The notes below the pieces were generated by a model that worked only from the letters and a program-made list of their open reading frames with translations, did no database searches and was not told the origin of the DNA. The position numbers were made by a program, and so were the translations under genes. A stretch of DNA of 64,000 nucleotides, from assembly GCA_017654735.1 (NCBI GenBank), contig JADPYG010000092.1, positions 62,001 through 126,000 of the forward strand, read 5' to 3'. Every line of letters begins with the position of its first letter. The stretch's first letter is position 1. Shown piece by piece: positions 1-11,515 of the stretch. This DNA comes from Vishniacozyma victoriae. Lineage: Eukaryota > Basidiomycota > Tremellomycetes > Tremellales > Bulleribasidiaceae.

Positions 1-475
1 ATGTATTCGCTCGCTCCGAGTGGACCCAGGATCCAATGGAATCAGAGTTCACCAAGTTCTCGCTGAGCGACACACTCAAAAATGACGATATGTACCGACG
101 GGTAAAATGTTAAGTGACCACAAGCCGGTCGACTTTTCAACCAACGTTCATTCAACCAACCTCGTACCCGCCCCAATCGGACAATGACGTCCCCCATCTT
201 TCGTCCCGATACGTATATATACGATACACCCCGATCCACCTCCCTTCTTCTTTACTTATCACTTCATCACCTCATATCACCCAAACGTCTTCTACTCATC
301 AACAACTAACAATTACTTGTCTTAGCTTGCTATACACCTGCTCTATCCTATTCATACCCCCATCTATCCATCCAACTACTTCCTCATCGCCCAACTCCAT
401 CCCCCAACATCCCCTCAATTCCGTCCTCACCCTCAACCTCTGCCAACTCTCCTCTTACATCTTACATCGATCACC
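1..475. promoter_or_regulatory. Upstream region and leader of the first gene
   Basis: Bases 3-113 are open in the third forward frame and end at a TAA near 111. They could be the last codons of a gene that starts before the window, but nothing there is recognisable. From about 225 to 475 the + strand is strongly pyrimidine-rich (C/T runs, few G), the usual look of a promoter and 5' leader in this genome. A TATATATA stretch lies near 213-221. I see no other feature. Confidence 0.4.
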
Positions 476-2867
476 ATGTCCTTCAACTCTACGTCCGAGT
501 CCGACGTCGATCAACTTCCCAACGACGGTACCAGGGCTCGAGCTAATACTGTCGCATCAGTGACCGCATCGTCTAGTGTGGGTCGTATCGTATATCCCAA
601 CCCGTCAACTCCGAACCTTGAACGTGATGGCAATGTCGTTGACGAAACCCCTGCTGGCCAAGATGATATCGCTACCCCACAAATCCAACCCCTTTCAAGA
701 TTATCGATCTCAACTCATCGAACCCTCGACCTCGGGGACCGAGTGGGAGATGTCGACGGACCCAAAGTCCCTCATCAACTCGTTGCTTCGGCGCAGATCG
801 AATCTGGAGGTCCTGTCTCTTCACCCCCATCCGTCGTCACCCACGGATCCTCCGCACCCTCGGTTCATGTTGGAACAAATGACCCAACTGAAGGTGTTGA
901 ACGATCCCCCGACTCGGATCCATTCGAATTTGACGAGAGTGTCTCTACCGAATCACCGATCGCATCTCACGAGCCCTCTACCCCTTCGGAGCAGATGGGG
1001 GAGAATGACGATGGCAATGTCGCTCAGCACCTCTCCACCTCGGACCAATCCTACTCGGACGGTACTCTCCCATCCAATCCTGATGCGGTCGACCAAGAGG
1101 ACAATGTTTCTTCCAATGTTGTCCAACAATCCACCATCTCGGATCAACTCGAGTCTTCCGGCAGCCACTCGACCACTGCTACGACAACCGACCCCGATGA
1201 GAACGATGATGCCGATGTCGTTCAGCGATCTTCCACCTCGGACCAATCCGAGTCCACTGGCAGTAGTACAGCTGAGTCAACCACGGTGAATACGACCACT
1301 TCTCCCGCCTCAAAAACCCCTGCCCCTGCCGAATTCTCTCTCAACCAATTTGTTCCAGTCGTGAAAGCCCTCTCCGACCTCTCTCCGCCATCCACATTCG
1401 ATGGTGATATCGTCATGCCTGATGAACAGGATCTCAAGCTCTACATCTGCGAAAAGGGGTATAATGCGAGCTTCAAGCACGAGGACCAAGATGAAGATGG
1501 CGAGGCTCGGCCAATTGATGAGTCTAAGGAGTGAGTCCTAACAATTTACTATCATCCCGAGCTAACATTGCAGACGACACTACGGTTTCCGACGTCTCAC
1601 ACCTCGTGTCTGGAACGATATCGTGAATTTCCCTCCTATCAATATGGCTATTGGGGATGGGTGCCCAAAAGACAAGGCCTACCGAGAGATGAAGGTAAGC
1701 AACGTGTCTCCTTAATATGGCCTGACTGACATATTCAGGCCGATCAATTCTCTCTGAAACCCGACTTGATCGCGGCCTGTGGGATCACTGCAGTGATCAA
1801 AGAACAACTCAAACAGCAAGGCAATCTCTCCCTCGACACAAGTCACGCTACTCTGCGAGTAAGTAGCGCCGGAGCGTGGAGCGGTACCGAGGTCTCGTAA
1901 GCTAGCAAACCCCTACATACCGATGAAAGAGGCTGATTGTTCAGACCGGGCTCGGATCTCTCTGCCAACGGCCATCGTATCGGCACCATTGTTCTTGGCT
2001 TGCCTGTCTTGTCCGAAACAGGGGTTATTGTCGTACGAAAGGCGTCCAAATCTCTACAAGGAGAAGTCGTATTTGATTGGTCAAAGCAGTGGATGTCTCA
2101 AGATCCTGCCGATATTCGTCCGCGATGGATGTACTTTCCTTCGGGCACCAGGTACTCTATCGAGAGCACCTGCAACGATCAACACCGCGACTCCGGGAGA
2201 GACGACGTCCATTTCGTCATCGAGTACCCCTTCTATGTCGACGGTCCGGTGAAGCACGTCAACAGATCGACCCGATTCAAACTCATCGCGGACTTGGTCG
2301 CCGCATTTCGGCTCGTAATTGCCTGGGCCCCCCAAGACTTCAAGATTCGTTTCATTCTCTCAAGATCAGCCATTAAACTTGGCAAAAAAAGCCTCATTCA
2401 ACTTGAGGGGGAACTTGAAGATCGGCACTCGACCCAACCTGATGTTTTACTGTACAAGGCACTCAATGTTCTTGGTTTGAAACCCAGTCTAGAACACGCC
2501 GATAATGAACCGATCAATCCCGTTTCCAATTCCCACCCGAGGGTAATGCCGGCCAGTGAGGATACATTCCCGGTACGAGTACGAGATGAAGCCAAGAAGG
2601 TAAGCGAGCATACCAATTTCATAGACGAGACTGATGATTAGGTTATCTCCCTCACTTATGACAAGTCGAAGCCAGTGGTATTGATCGGCGCCCCGATCCT
2701 CGACGACGCTGAGAATGTGACTTCTCTTTGCCCCTGCAACGATAGAGATGCTAATGTTCTAGGTCGGCGGACGAGTCGTAATGACGGTCGAAATCTTGGA
2801 AGCTAAGAAGAAGGGAGATGCTGCAAAGAATGTCCAGACCGGGTTGCATGCCACTTGTGTCATATGA
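476..2867 (+). CDS. Ser/Thr-rich protein with a degenerate 2OG-Fe(II) oxygenase-like domain
   Basis: Six exons (476-1530, 1574-1694, 1739-1896, 1945-2599, 2642-2716, 2763-2867) splice in frame to 722 residues. Residues 1 to about 320 are low-complexity and acidic/serine-rich, with repeated TSDQSxS-type phrases, so probably disordered. The C-terminal half follows the layout of the fungal 2-oxoglutarate/Fe(II) oxygenase domain: a GTIVLGLPV strand, then a GVIVVR strand, a WSK loop, RWMYFPSG and a closing strand near HFVIEYPF. In active relatives the first strand pair carries an HxD iron motif (PHRDT-like) and the later loop a second His (EHxV-like). Here these positions read VSPGSD and TRYSIE, so two His ligands appear to be missing. 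I infer a non-catalytic relative, perhaps a binding module. The family assignment rests on motif order only. A hypothetical protein with no function is the safe alternative. Confidence 0.6.
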
Positions 2868-3027
2868 TTTAGCTTTGTTTGTTGGTGTGATTAGTGTATC
2901 GTATTCATGTGTCTCATGTATCTCGTAATCTCCTCTCAGCGGCTATCTTGTAGTAGCAGTCGCAAGCTTTAATCATATGATACATCATCTCGCATTCTTA
3001 TTGAAATATCCGATTCCCCCGACTGGT

Positions 3028-6000
3028 TCACACTCTGGTCGCTTTCGGATTCCATAGACTAGCGACCGTCACTACCCTCCCCTCCAATCCTTTAGCTCTG
3101 ACAACTACCTCATCCCCAGGGATAAGATCCAACGAATTATCGCTAAATTCAATACCCTCATCATTACCCTCTACGGATAACCAAACCCCTTTAACGGGTT
3201 TTCCAACGTTCAACCTAATCTCTCCATCCCCCACTTCGAATTTCAAACTGGGGTCTGGAAGATCGAGGAGTTTATAAGGTTGTGGCCAATCTGCATATCG
3301 AGCTATCACCTCTCCCTTCGAGAGCAGAACAGCATGGATAACGACCGTCCCGCTTGGTGCGGCCTTATCGAAAGCTTGATCGAGAGGCGGCTCGGGACAG
3401 ACACCAGACCAAAGTTCCGTACTCCTGTTCTCTCCTAACGTAACCTCTTGCTCGGGAAGATCCAGACGCCAACCCGTAGCTATATCGTATGCTGATACTT
3501 TCAGGGTATAAGTCGATTCGTGTTTGGAATTAGATGCCCAGATTGAAAGGGTAACTTGTCGAGATTGGAATGAACCGTATTCGTAGAAATTCCTAAGTCG
3601 ATCATTTGGTCTATTTTTCGCTACTTCACGCCTGATACCTAATGTCACGGGTCTCATCGCTCGGGCGATGGAGTAATAAGCGGGTTTAGGTCGGAACTGT
3701 TATCAGATTCATGTGCCAGTTGTTAGGTGCTTGGACGTACGAAGTAATCGATAATCGCCCATGAAGTGACTGGCCAAGTATCGTTTAATTGCCAGACTAT
3801 TGCTCCTGCGCTGTATTCTTTGTTGGGACCTCTCCAGTTTCTTCTCCAGGTCGAGTATGCGGATCCGACAGCTTCGGATTGCATCAATTGAGTGAAGTAT
3901 ACATACCTATCATTAGCACCCACTTCGAAGGATAAGCTGAGAAGATCAGAAGGTACATACGATTCCAGATCGCCCGTATATCTGAAATTCTCATTCATCG
4001 CAATCGCAAACCTCCGTTCATGACTTCCAGCTTTATTATGCTGTTGCATCATCTTCGATTGAGGGTGTCGTTCAGACGTATCATCCCCATGCCAATACTC
4101 CACAGTCCTGATGTCTGGTAACGAAGGCATTCCGAATTCCGAGATAAATCGACCAGCCATAATATCCCAATCGTGATATGACCTTTCTTGACCAGCCCAG
4201 ACATTCCATTGATGTACATCTCCGACTGTTTCATCTGCTGTATCCCAGCCTTCGCCGCCGTAGGGCGATCCGGGCCAGTATGGGATGATTGGGTCTGTTA
4301 GGTTGTATACGATATCGGGGAGGATACGTTCGTAGATGATTCGAGCGGGGAGGGGGTCTTTGGTAGTATCGTCAATATCCCATTGAAGGACTTGTTGGTC
4401 TGTAGGTTAGCCAGGTGGTAGATGTGGGTCATGGAGGGGGTAGAGGCAAGGGAAAAGGATAAATGTGTTGAGAGACGAAGAGGCTAAGGTACAAATGAGA
4501 GCAAGAAGAGCCACAACGGAAAGCGGAGACTCACAGTCTTCATTGTTCCCGCAGAACAGCGCTAAAGACGGATGATGCCTTAATCGCTTGACGTTGCATT
4601 CCGCCTCTTTCTTGACACTTTCCAAGAACTCTGGGAAGATAGGATAGACTCCGCAGGCGAACATGACTGATATCAGCTCAGATTCGATATGCTATCATCT
4701 CTTGACGACTCGGGAAGGAGATCGGCTTACAGTCTTGCCATACCAAAACACCCATCTCGTCGCATAGATCGTAGAAAATATCATGTTCGAAGAATCCTCC
4801 ACCCCAGACTCGGATCATATTTTGATTTCCTTTCACCTGGTCATAAGCTTCGAAAGACAGGAGATGACGAAAATGGATCGAGGCGATAGGAAAATAGTGG
4901 AAAGATCATTGTAGTCGGACAGGGAGAGAGGGACTCACGAGCAATTCAATCCATTTCCTAAACTTCGCTTCAGTTCCCCTTGCTTGGACCGTATCGATTG
5001 GAATCCAGTTACTTCCCCCGATAAAGATCCTCTTGTTATTGATCTTAAAATAGAAAGATGTCCCTTTCTGCCCTTCCAAGGGATCTTGAACTAGCTCGAC
5101 TCTTCGGAAACCGATCTTTCTGATCAGAGTATCGATCACGGTACCGTTCTACTATCAGCTTGGATCTATCCACTTGATTAAGTGGATGTACCTTGTCTAG
5201 TAAGTCGACCTTGACAGTGTATCGTGTCGGAGGACCTTCTCCAACAGGCCACCATAGTTCCGCATCTACATCCCAGACCACTTTACCCATCGCCTTCTCC
5301 TTTTTGACCACCATCCCATCTTCCTTGGAGAGGGTGATCTCCCATTCATCTGCCCCACCCTCCACTTGGACATCAACCCCCAGTTTACATTTCAACTCTC
5401 CATCCACTTGAGCACTAGTCTGGACTTCCTTCAATTTACTCTCGTACACTTTAACTGTAATCTCTCGATCAGATCCCATGGTCAATAACTATCATCAGCA
5501 CCTTTTTGTGAGGAGTGGAAATGTGATTGACGTACTTCAGGTCCCCAATCCCACCTGAAACCATATTGAGCCTTCCTTACTCCCATTCTCAATTTTGCCC
5601 CGAGATTGACGGATCCACCTTGGAATGGACCGTGCTTATCTGATATCGCTTGCGCAACTTGTTCGGGGGGCTGGAATATGATCAGGAGGTCGTTTACTTC
5701 TTTGAGAGTGTCTGTTGGTAGAGGAATGAGATGGGTCAGGAAGTGATTGTCGGCATTCAGAATCTCCTTGCCATTCTAATTATCAGCCCCCTCTTTTACT
5801 CACCAATACATGAGGATGAAAGAATGGACCAAGAGGGGATAGACTTACGAGGTAAACAGTCGCAAACGTATCCAAAGATTCGAACTCAATTTCCACCCGC
5901 TTCCCTTTGACATCCACCCCAGTTAGATCTATCTCACTCCTAAATGCCCAGGTCCGCTTCGAGACCCATTGAATCTCATGTTCCGCCCGTCCAATATTCC

Positions 6001-6148
6001 AGTCAGGGATCTTACCAGCGTCCAACAATTCCCAGTGTATTTCAGTTGGGAAATGTTTACAAGGTAGCCACTCTGCTCCTTTCACCTGCGGCGGAGTCTT
6101 GAGCTCAGCATATTCCCACTTGCTTGGTTTAAGTGAGATGAGTGCCAT
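3028..6148 (-). CDS. Beta-mannosidase, glycoside hydrolase family 2, cytosolic type
   Basis: It hydrolyses terminal beta-1,4-linked mannose from manno-oligosaccharides and N-glycan remnants. About ten exons run from the ATG at 6146-6148 to the TGA at 3028-3030 and give roughly 870 residues, normal for fungal type-B enzymes. In order one sees the GH2 sugar-binding N-terminus ([10 protein letters not shown], then TFATVYL), the GFRWDWGPE loop, a beta-sandwich, and the barrel start [10 protein letters not shown]. These are followed by FCGNNED, with the acid/base Glu after the paired Asn, and [10 protein letters not shown], with the nucleophile Glu. A C-terminal beta-sandwich ends the protein. There is no signal peptide, so it should act in the cytosol on imported or recycled oligosaccharides. 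It converges with the first gene (160 bases between stops). All key residues are present and no break was seen. Confidence 0.93.
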
Positions 6149-6428
6149 GTTGTGAGTGGGTATGGTGATGCATGGTGGTGTAGCGTAGTTATATAGTAGT
6201 GTAATTGACGGTTACGGTCGGTTGGTGAATTGTTCGGCGCCGGTCTGCTGAATATCCCTGAAATAGAAGAGTGGGGGATATTCGGTTTGCAGCGGTTATC
6301 GTCGGTCTCGTGGCTTTCAAGTGAGTCCCAAGGGTCAGTTTGACTGGCATAGCTACGCCCAACAACCCTATCTGTACATTCTCGAGTGTTGCACAATGTG
6401 TCAATTCGCAAATTCACTAATCTAATAC

Positions 6429-7552
6429 CTACCTACCGACCATAGCCATATGCTGAGGCGCATACCTATCTCCCTTTGCCCCTACATCCTTGATCAACGC
6501 CCGAATACTCTCCAGCTCCTCATCGCTCAAGTCCACTTTTCCAGCACCAAAGTTCTCCTCCAACCTTCCAATAGACTTGGTACCAGGAATAGGGATAGCT
6601 CCCTGAGCAGAAACCCACGCAATAGCAAGCTGACCTGGCGAGCATCCCTTTTTCTCCGCTAACGCAGTGAATTTCTCGACTAGCTGTTTATTGTGGTCCC
6701 AGTGTTCTGTGAATCGGGGAGCGCCTTTCATTATTGGTGCAGTCATTTGGGATTTATCGGTGATAGCGCCTGTGAGGACTCCTTTTCCGAGGGGAGAGTA
6801 GGCTACGATTGTAACGTTGTTCTCCTTTGCGGCTGCAATGAGGCCATCTTCCTCGTGGTCCGTGTACCAAGCTGATAATTCAATCTGGACAGCGTCGATA
6901 TGTGCGACTGCTTTGTCAGCTTCTCTTAAGACACCAAAAAGGAGATTTTCGAAAGAGGACTCACTCTTGCAGGCCTTCCTTAGAGTGTCGGCTGATGGTT
7001 CACTCAAACCAATATACTTTGTCTTTCCACTCTCCTTGATGCTCTGCAGAGCCTTGATACTCTCCTCTAGCGGTGTATCCGGATCGATTCGATGCAAGTA
7101 GTAAAGGTCGGGAGCGGTACCTAATCGCTTGGTGGACGCTTCGATAGACTCGTAAATATGTTCAGGTTTGTTGGTAACCTTGAAGTCTTTCTGGTCTATC
7201 AGCTCTCTGGACACTGTTCAGAGGATCTATTTGACAAGTGGACATACGGTGAAACCACATTTAGATCCAATAAAGACCTTCTCCCTAGCTCCTGGGTTCT
7301 CGGAGAGGAAACGACCAATAAGGGTCTCGTTGTGCCCTTGTCCGTATACTTGGGCAGTATCCCAGAACGTACATCCAAGCTCGACGGCCTTGGCAAGTAC
7401 TTTGAGTGAATCTTCATCGTTCGCTTGACCATAACCACCAGAAAACGACATTGCCCTACATATCAGATTGTACTCTGTTAATGGTGGAGCTGAGCTTACC
7501 CGAATCCGGGGGCTGTAACCTTCAAATCTTGAAATGGGAGTGTAGCGACCAT
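6429..7552 (-). CDS. Aldo-keto reductase, AKR13/YakC-like (AKR-1)
   Basis: An NADPH-dependent reductase of aldehydes and ketones, presumably cytosolic. The exons 7500-7552, 7248-7455, 6965-7190 and 6429-6907 add to 966 bases, giving 321 residues, as expected for the family. The full AKR tetrad is visible: Asp in FWDTAQVYG, Tyr in the same motif, Lys in IGSKCG and His in YYLHRID. The end of the barrel shows the cofactor-loop motif IPGTKS. The intron at 6908-6964 is 57 bases, free of stops and in frame. Only its removal restores the normal sequence (RKACK joined to AHIDAVQIE). The promoter carries the shared GTGGAGG element and a TATA box described separately. The substrate cannot be told from sequence. 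Confidence 0.92.
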
Positions 7553-7642
7553 TCTGTTCACTGTTCTAGTCGAGATGAATGTGAGTGCTCTTGTAGGTAG
7601 TTTGGTGAAGGTAGGTGCGGGAGTGAGATGCGTGGGAGGAGC

Positions 7643-7704
7643 TATATATACGTTTGAGAAGAGCACTCGCCGTGAACCTCCACCCTCCACTTTACACCTC
7701 CACT
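7643..7704 (-). promoter_or_regulatory. AKR-1 promoter: TATA box and GTGGAGG repeat block
   Basis: Read in the direction of AKR-1, a block with three AGTGGAGG/GGTGGAGG copies occupies 7704-7676 and includes the 18-mer AAAGTGGAGGGTGGAGGT at 7693-7676. Twenty-five bases further on is TATATATA at 7650-7643, about 90 bases before the ATG. The same 18-mer stands upstream of the TATA box of AKR-3 (54281-54298). A binding factor is inferred, not known. Confidence 0.55.
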
Positions 7705-8665
7705 GTGCCGAGCATTGATTTATCCGCGGGGGATCTGATGACGTGTCTTTGATGGCTTAATCATCGGGCTCGTTCCAAACACATCCTCCTCCCCCCGGTC
7801 ACCCCTTGGCAATTTACGTTACCAGGAAGGCCGGAACGGGGGCGCTTAGGAGTGAATGCGGTACCCTTGAGAATGGCTTTTAAGCTTGTTCGAATTTGGA
7901 TCCGTGAGGTATTTCTATGCCTCCGTACCGCCTTGTATCACCATTCACGACTAGTAGACCATTGTTGATGGATTCCTTAGTCTGTAACACCATGGATCGC
8001 CTCTTGGAAGGAAAGCGAGCCTTAAGAGTCGAGCCTAATAGTGTTTCACCAATTCTATAACGCCGTGATCACATAGTCACGTGACCAGCTTTCAACCGGT
8101 TGATTCCGATGGATGGTCAGGAACGGGGTCCGAGCGTCATAGTCATGTTCGACCGCGTTGAGTGAACTTCTACACCCAACCTCAATTGAATGAGGACACA
8201 TCGGACAAATGTCCTTTTTTGGGCTTGAGTGTCTGGCCTGGCTATCAGTGATTATCTAATGATGAATTGACCTATGCATGCATTCTTTGAGTTGTGTCCT
8301 TGTTGCATGCTCAAAAAGACGTATGAGCCTTTCTGTACGCCGACTAGATTGATGCCGCTAGAATGTTCCCCACAGTGCTACTTCTGTCCCAATGCGTCAC
8401 TTGCCGAGATGCGGGAGGCCGCTGGTTCATGTACACTTTGTCCTACCCTTGATAGTTGGTCAGATGGGTCGAGCGGTGCTAGTCGATTAATATCGACTCG
8501 AATATTGGGTAGCATCTAGTCGAGGTAGATGGGATGGTACGATCTGAGGATCTGAGACTTCCAGTAGCAGGTCCCTGTACTCGCGGATGATTCCATTCTG
8601 GTCTACACCATATACATACTTACCTACACCGTTATCCTAAGCTCCAGTGACCTACATCAGCAACA
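7705..8665. other. Intergenic region, no gene recognised
   Basis: About one kilobase between the AKR-1 promoter and the polyproline ORF. Short ORFs here (one at 8274-8519) resemble nothing and have no plausible splice continuation. The stretch 8640-8665 gives the ATG at 8666 a good context (CAACAATGA). Confidence 0.4.
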
Positions 8666-9136
8666 ATGAAGGATCAGCCTCCCCTTCCTCCTTTCTCGGC
8701 GCCTCCGCCAGCGCCACGCCTAGGTCACGCGCTACTACCGGTGATCTCTCCCTTGGGCGCGTCGACCTCAACCTCGACCGCCCCGCCACCTCCTCGCCCT
8801 CCTCCTCCTCCTCCTCCTCCTCCTCCTCCTCCTCCTCCTCCTCCTCCTCCTCCGCCTACCGTCCCTCCTGCTGGTATTTGGGGATTCGCCGGGCCACCCA
8901 TACCAGTCGCTCAGATCGTTCATGGCAATCCCAACCTTCCCCACGGACAGCCATACACTCTGATCCAAACGGTTGCGACGGTCTATGGACCAGCCCATGT
9001 CCACCATTTAGTCTTCCCTCCTCTTCCCCTTCCTCCTCCCCCGCCTCCTGTTCAGACAAACAGGTGGTATCCCACTAACAGGTGGTATCCCACTCCGCCT
9101 TCTAGTCCCCAGACTGGCATGGTAGGTCAGCCATGA
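8666..9136 (+). CDS. Proline-rich small protein with a long polyproline tract
   Basis: A 156-residue single-exon ORF with a good start context. Residues about 40-65 are almost pure proline, encoded by a CCT microsatellite. A second proline tract lies near residue 125, followed by a duplicated NRWYPT hexapeptide and a short tail. The non-proline middle (about 70-115: GIWGFAGPPIPVAQ and a HVHHLVFPP stretch) is not obviously repetitive. Polyproline is what profilin, SH3 and WW domains bind, so an actin-related scaffold is conceivable. The next gene carries a formin regulatory domain but lacks the proline-rich FH1 part. Joining the two is not supported: an in-frame stop (TAA about 30 bases before its ATG) separates them. 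A GTAGGT at 9121 could be a donor, so the 3' end is uncertain. It may also be a chance ORF over a microsatellite. Confidence 0.4.
   Translation: MKDQPPLPPFSAPPPAPRLGHALLPVISPLGASTSTSTAPPPPRPPPPPPPPPPPPPPPPPPPPTVPPAGIWGFAGPPIPVAQIVHGNPNLPHGQPYTLIQTVATVYGPAHVHHLVFPPLPLPPPPPPVQTNRWYPTNRWYPTPPSSPQTGMVGQP
8798..8853 (+). repeat. (CCT)n microsatellite, about 18.7 units
   Basis: An uninterrupted CCT run of 56 bases inside the proline-rich ORF. Length changes in steps of three would alter the proline count without a frameshift. Confidence 0.9.
9059..9094 (+). repeat. Perfect 18-base tandem duplication
   Basis: AACAGGTGGTATCCCACT occurs twice head to tail, at 9059-9076 and 9077-9094, and encodes NRWYPT twice. 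No divergence between the copies suggests a recent slip or duplication. Confidence 0.9.
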
Positions 9137-9369
9137 ATGCTGGTCGGGACGCCCCTTGTCCGCCTCTGACCGAGGGGAGTGTACTTGATACGGACTACGG
9201 ACGGGCCGCGGAGATAGACTTCACGTGGTCAAAAGGATGGTATGTTCGCGTGAATTTAGTTCCGTACTTGAACGCGGCTGACTTTGCAAGGGACATCATT
9301 CAACCTAAACAACAGAGATAGCATCATTATTATATCATATAACATATACAATACATCAACGACGACGAC

Positions 9370-11515
9370 ATGACTACAGTACCTCGTCAATCTACTACGA
9401 ACGTAAGGGGTCCACCGGTCATACCGCCTGGGATGCCCGTGAGAGCAGACGCGACAATGTCTACCAACAAACAACAACACCAACAGCAATCACAATCAAC
9501 ACGAAATCATTATCCTTCATCATCACAATATCAATCGACACGACATCATCTACCGAACCCTCATCCTCACCCTACCTACGCTCACCAACAATCTCCACAA
9601 CGCATGTCGATGCCTCCTCCTCGATCTACCCAGCGACCACCTCCTAATAACCCTCGACCATACCCATCTTCTAGCAACTCTAGTCCTAGCTATGCGAGTC
9701 TACGGGACTCAACACGGCACAACATCTCCAGGGGGTCCAGCAGGGATACATATCTCGAAACTCCTAAAGGATCCAACGCGTCAACATTCGATTCAGGAGA
9801 TGTAGACGCTCAATTCCATCAACTACTCGATAACCTCCAAGTCGCTGACTCTGTACGAGAAAAGTTCCAAACGGTATCGCTCGATGTGAAATCGTCGATT
9901 CTCGTTTCGTCCACCAATTCCAATCCTAATATCCTCAACTCGCTGGGCTTACCGGTTCCTCAATCACCCAAAGTCAAGAAGAGAATGTCGACTCCTTTAC
10001 TGCGTAATGTCAAGTCGTCACAATCTATCAAGCAAGAAATTACCGTCGGCCAGACATATAACGTCGGAGGCGACGAGTTTATTATTGTCAAATCACCATT
10101 ATCCCCACCTCTGCCCACATCCGCTCGTGGACAATCTTTCGATATGCCCCGTACATCCACCAGTAGTCGACCTACAAACTCCCCACGACCAATATCCGGC
10201 GTCTTCGCCTCGTCCTCTTCTGGAAAAGGATTGGGGATCTCAATGGAGCAGCCCGATAGTTTCATTACCTGGCTCCAGAGCTACAAAGGGACGGACGTCA
10301 GGATGGAGGTGGACAGAATGAAGAAATTGAGGATGTTACTGAGGCATGAATCCACTGGATGGGTTCAGGCATTCTTGGACAAGGGAGGGTATGAGCTTGT
10401 ATTAGCCAGGTTACAGGATCTCCTAGATATCGAGTGGAGGTACATCTAATCTGTTCTTGACATAAATTAGTTAAACTGATGAACAGGGAAGAACAGCACG
10501 ACGACAAGATGCTGTACGAACTATTGAGATGTATCAAAGCACTCACCACTACCGAGATTGGAAAGTCCGCTCTTCGACTACATTACCCCAAACCCTTCCC
10601 CGCCCTCTCATCCCTCCTCTTTTCGGAAAAGAAACCAGGTGATCTAGCACCTAGGCAATTAATGGTGGAACTCTGGTTATACCTATTCGACCTATTCCCC
10701 TCCACATCCTCTCCTTCCTCGACAGGACGACAACCAGGCTCGAGGCCTACCTCAGTCCGATTCGATTCATCGCCCTTCGCAGGGGCTGGCCCCGATCGCA
10801 AATTGGTGAACGCAACAGACGATATCAGAAGTCTTCTCACGCCTGAAATCCCCGACCCTACAATGGAGCAACATTCTTTCATTACTGGTATTCACCGCCC
10901 TAAAGTGTTCAAAGCCTGGGTTGGGGAATTAAGTGATATTTGCCGAGATTATTTCTGGATCATGTGTCATGGTTCGAATACACTATGGTCACTTGATCAA
11001 GTGGATGAGAAGAGTGTAGAGAGACCCGTTGCGCCTGGTGGAGCTACTGGAGGTGTGGAATTTGAAGCTATGAACTATGTCGTGAGTTTCCTCCCATCCA
11101 TCTCATCTGTCGTGGATAGAGAGCTGATCCTAGACGATGCACTTCAAATTGCTAAATGCTCTGTGCAAACAGCAGGCCATGGAAGATCGAGATAAAGCAA
11201 GATCATTGCATAATGACTTGCTCACATCCGGGATGGACAGGATCCTAGTCGTATGTCTCTTTCATTCTCCCTTCTTCCCCCTTACTTCCTTCCCCTTATC
11301 TCCTTCGATCCTCGGTCTGGACGGGAGTGAGCTGATGATAGACAATGAGAAAAGCATCAACAACATATTACCCGACTCTACATCTCGAGCTGGCTCGTTA
11401 TGTAGATTTATTAAAGGGTGTATCGCCAAATGGGAAATTGCCTCATCTCATTGATCGACTGGTTGGACCTCCTCCTGAGGGTTTGAGGAGGTTTAGTGGT
11501 TCTGGATTCCTGTGA
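9370..11515 (+). CDS. Formin-type GBD/FH3 domain protein lacking FH1 and FH2
   Basis: Four exons (9370-10439, 10487-11081, 11134-11250, 11342-11515) give exactly 651 residues. The first 130 residues are Gln/Ser/Pro-rich and disordered. From about 140 the Diaphanous-type GTPase-binding region appears (AQFHQLLDNLQV, REKFQTVSLDVKSSIL, then SFITWLQ). It is followed by the FH3 armadillo repeats (GYELVLARLQDLLD, LLRCIKALTTTEIGK) and later helices ending near HLELARYVDLLKGVSP. The protein stops 26 residues further on: there is no proline-rich FH1 and no actin-nucleating FH2. It would be expected to bind a Rho-family GTPase and localise at the cortex, but it cannot nucleate actin alone. It could be a scaffold or a competitor of full formins. 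The splice frame is clean, so I do not read it as a broken formin. Confidence 0.82.

Noticed and set aside
114..563. 150-codon ORF overlapping the start of the first gene
   Set aside because: It lies mostly in the C/T-rich leader and overlaps a well-spliced gene in another frame. Its composition only reflects pyrimidine bias.
5355..5375. CCTCCACTTGG inside the beta-mannosidase gene as another copy of the AKR element
   Set aside because: It lies in a coding exon far from any promoter. A single short match is expected by chance.
8274..8519. Cys-rich 81-codon ORF
   Set aside because: No domain, no splice continuation and poor start context. The cysteines are not in a repeating zinc pattern.
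8768..9007. Poly-arginine ORF on the minus strand
   Set aside because: It is the reverse reading of the CCT microsatellite.
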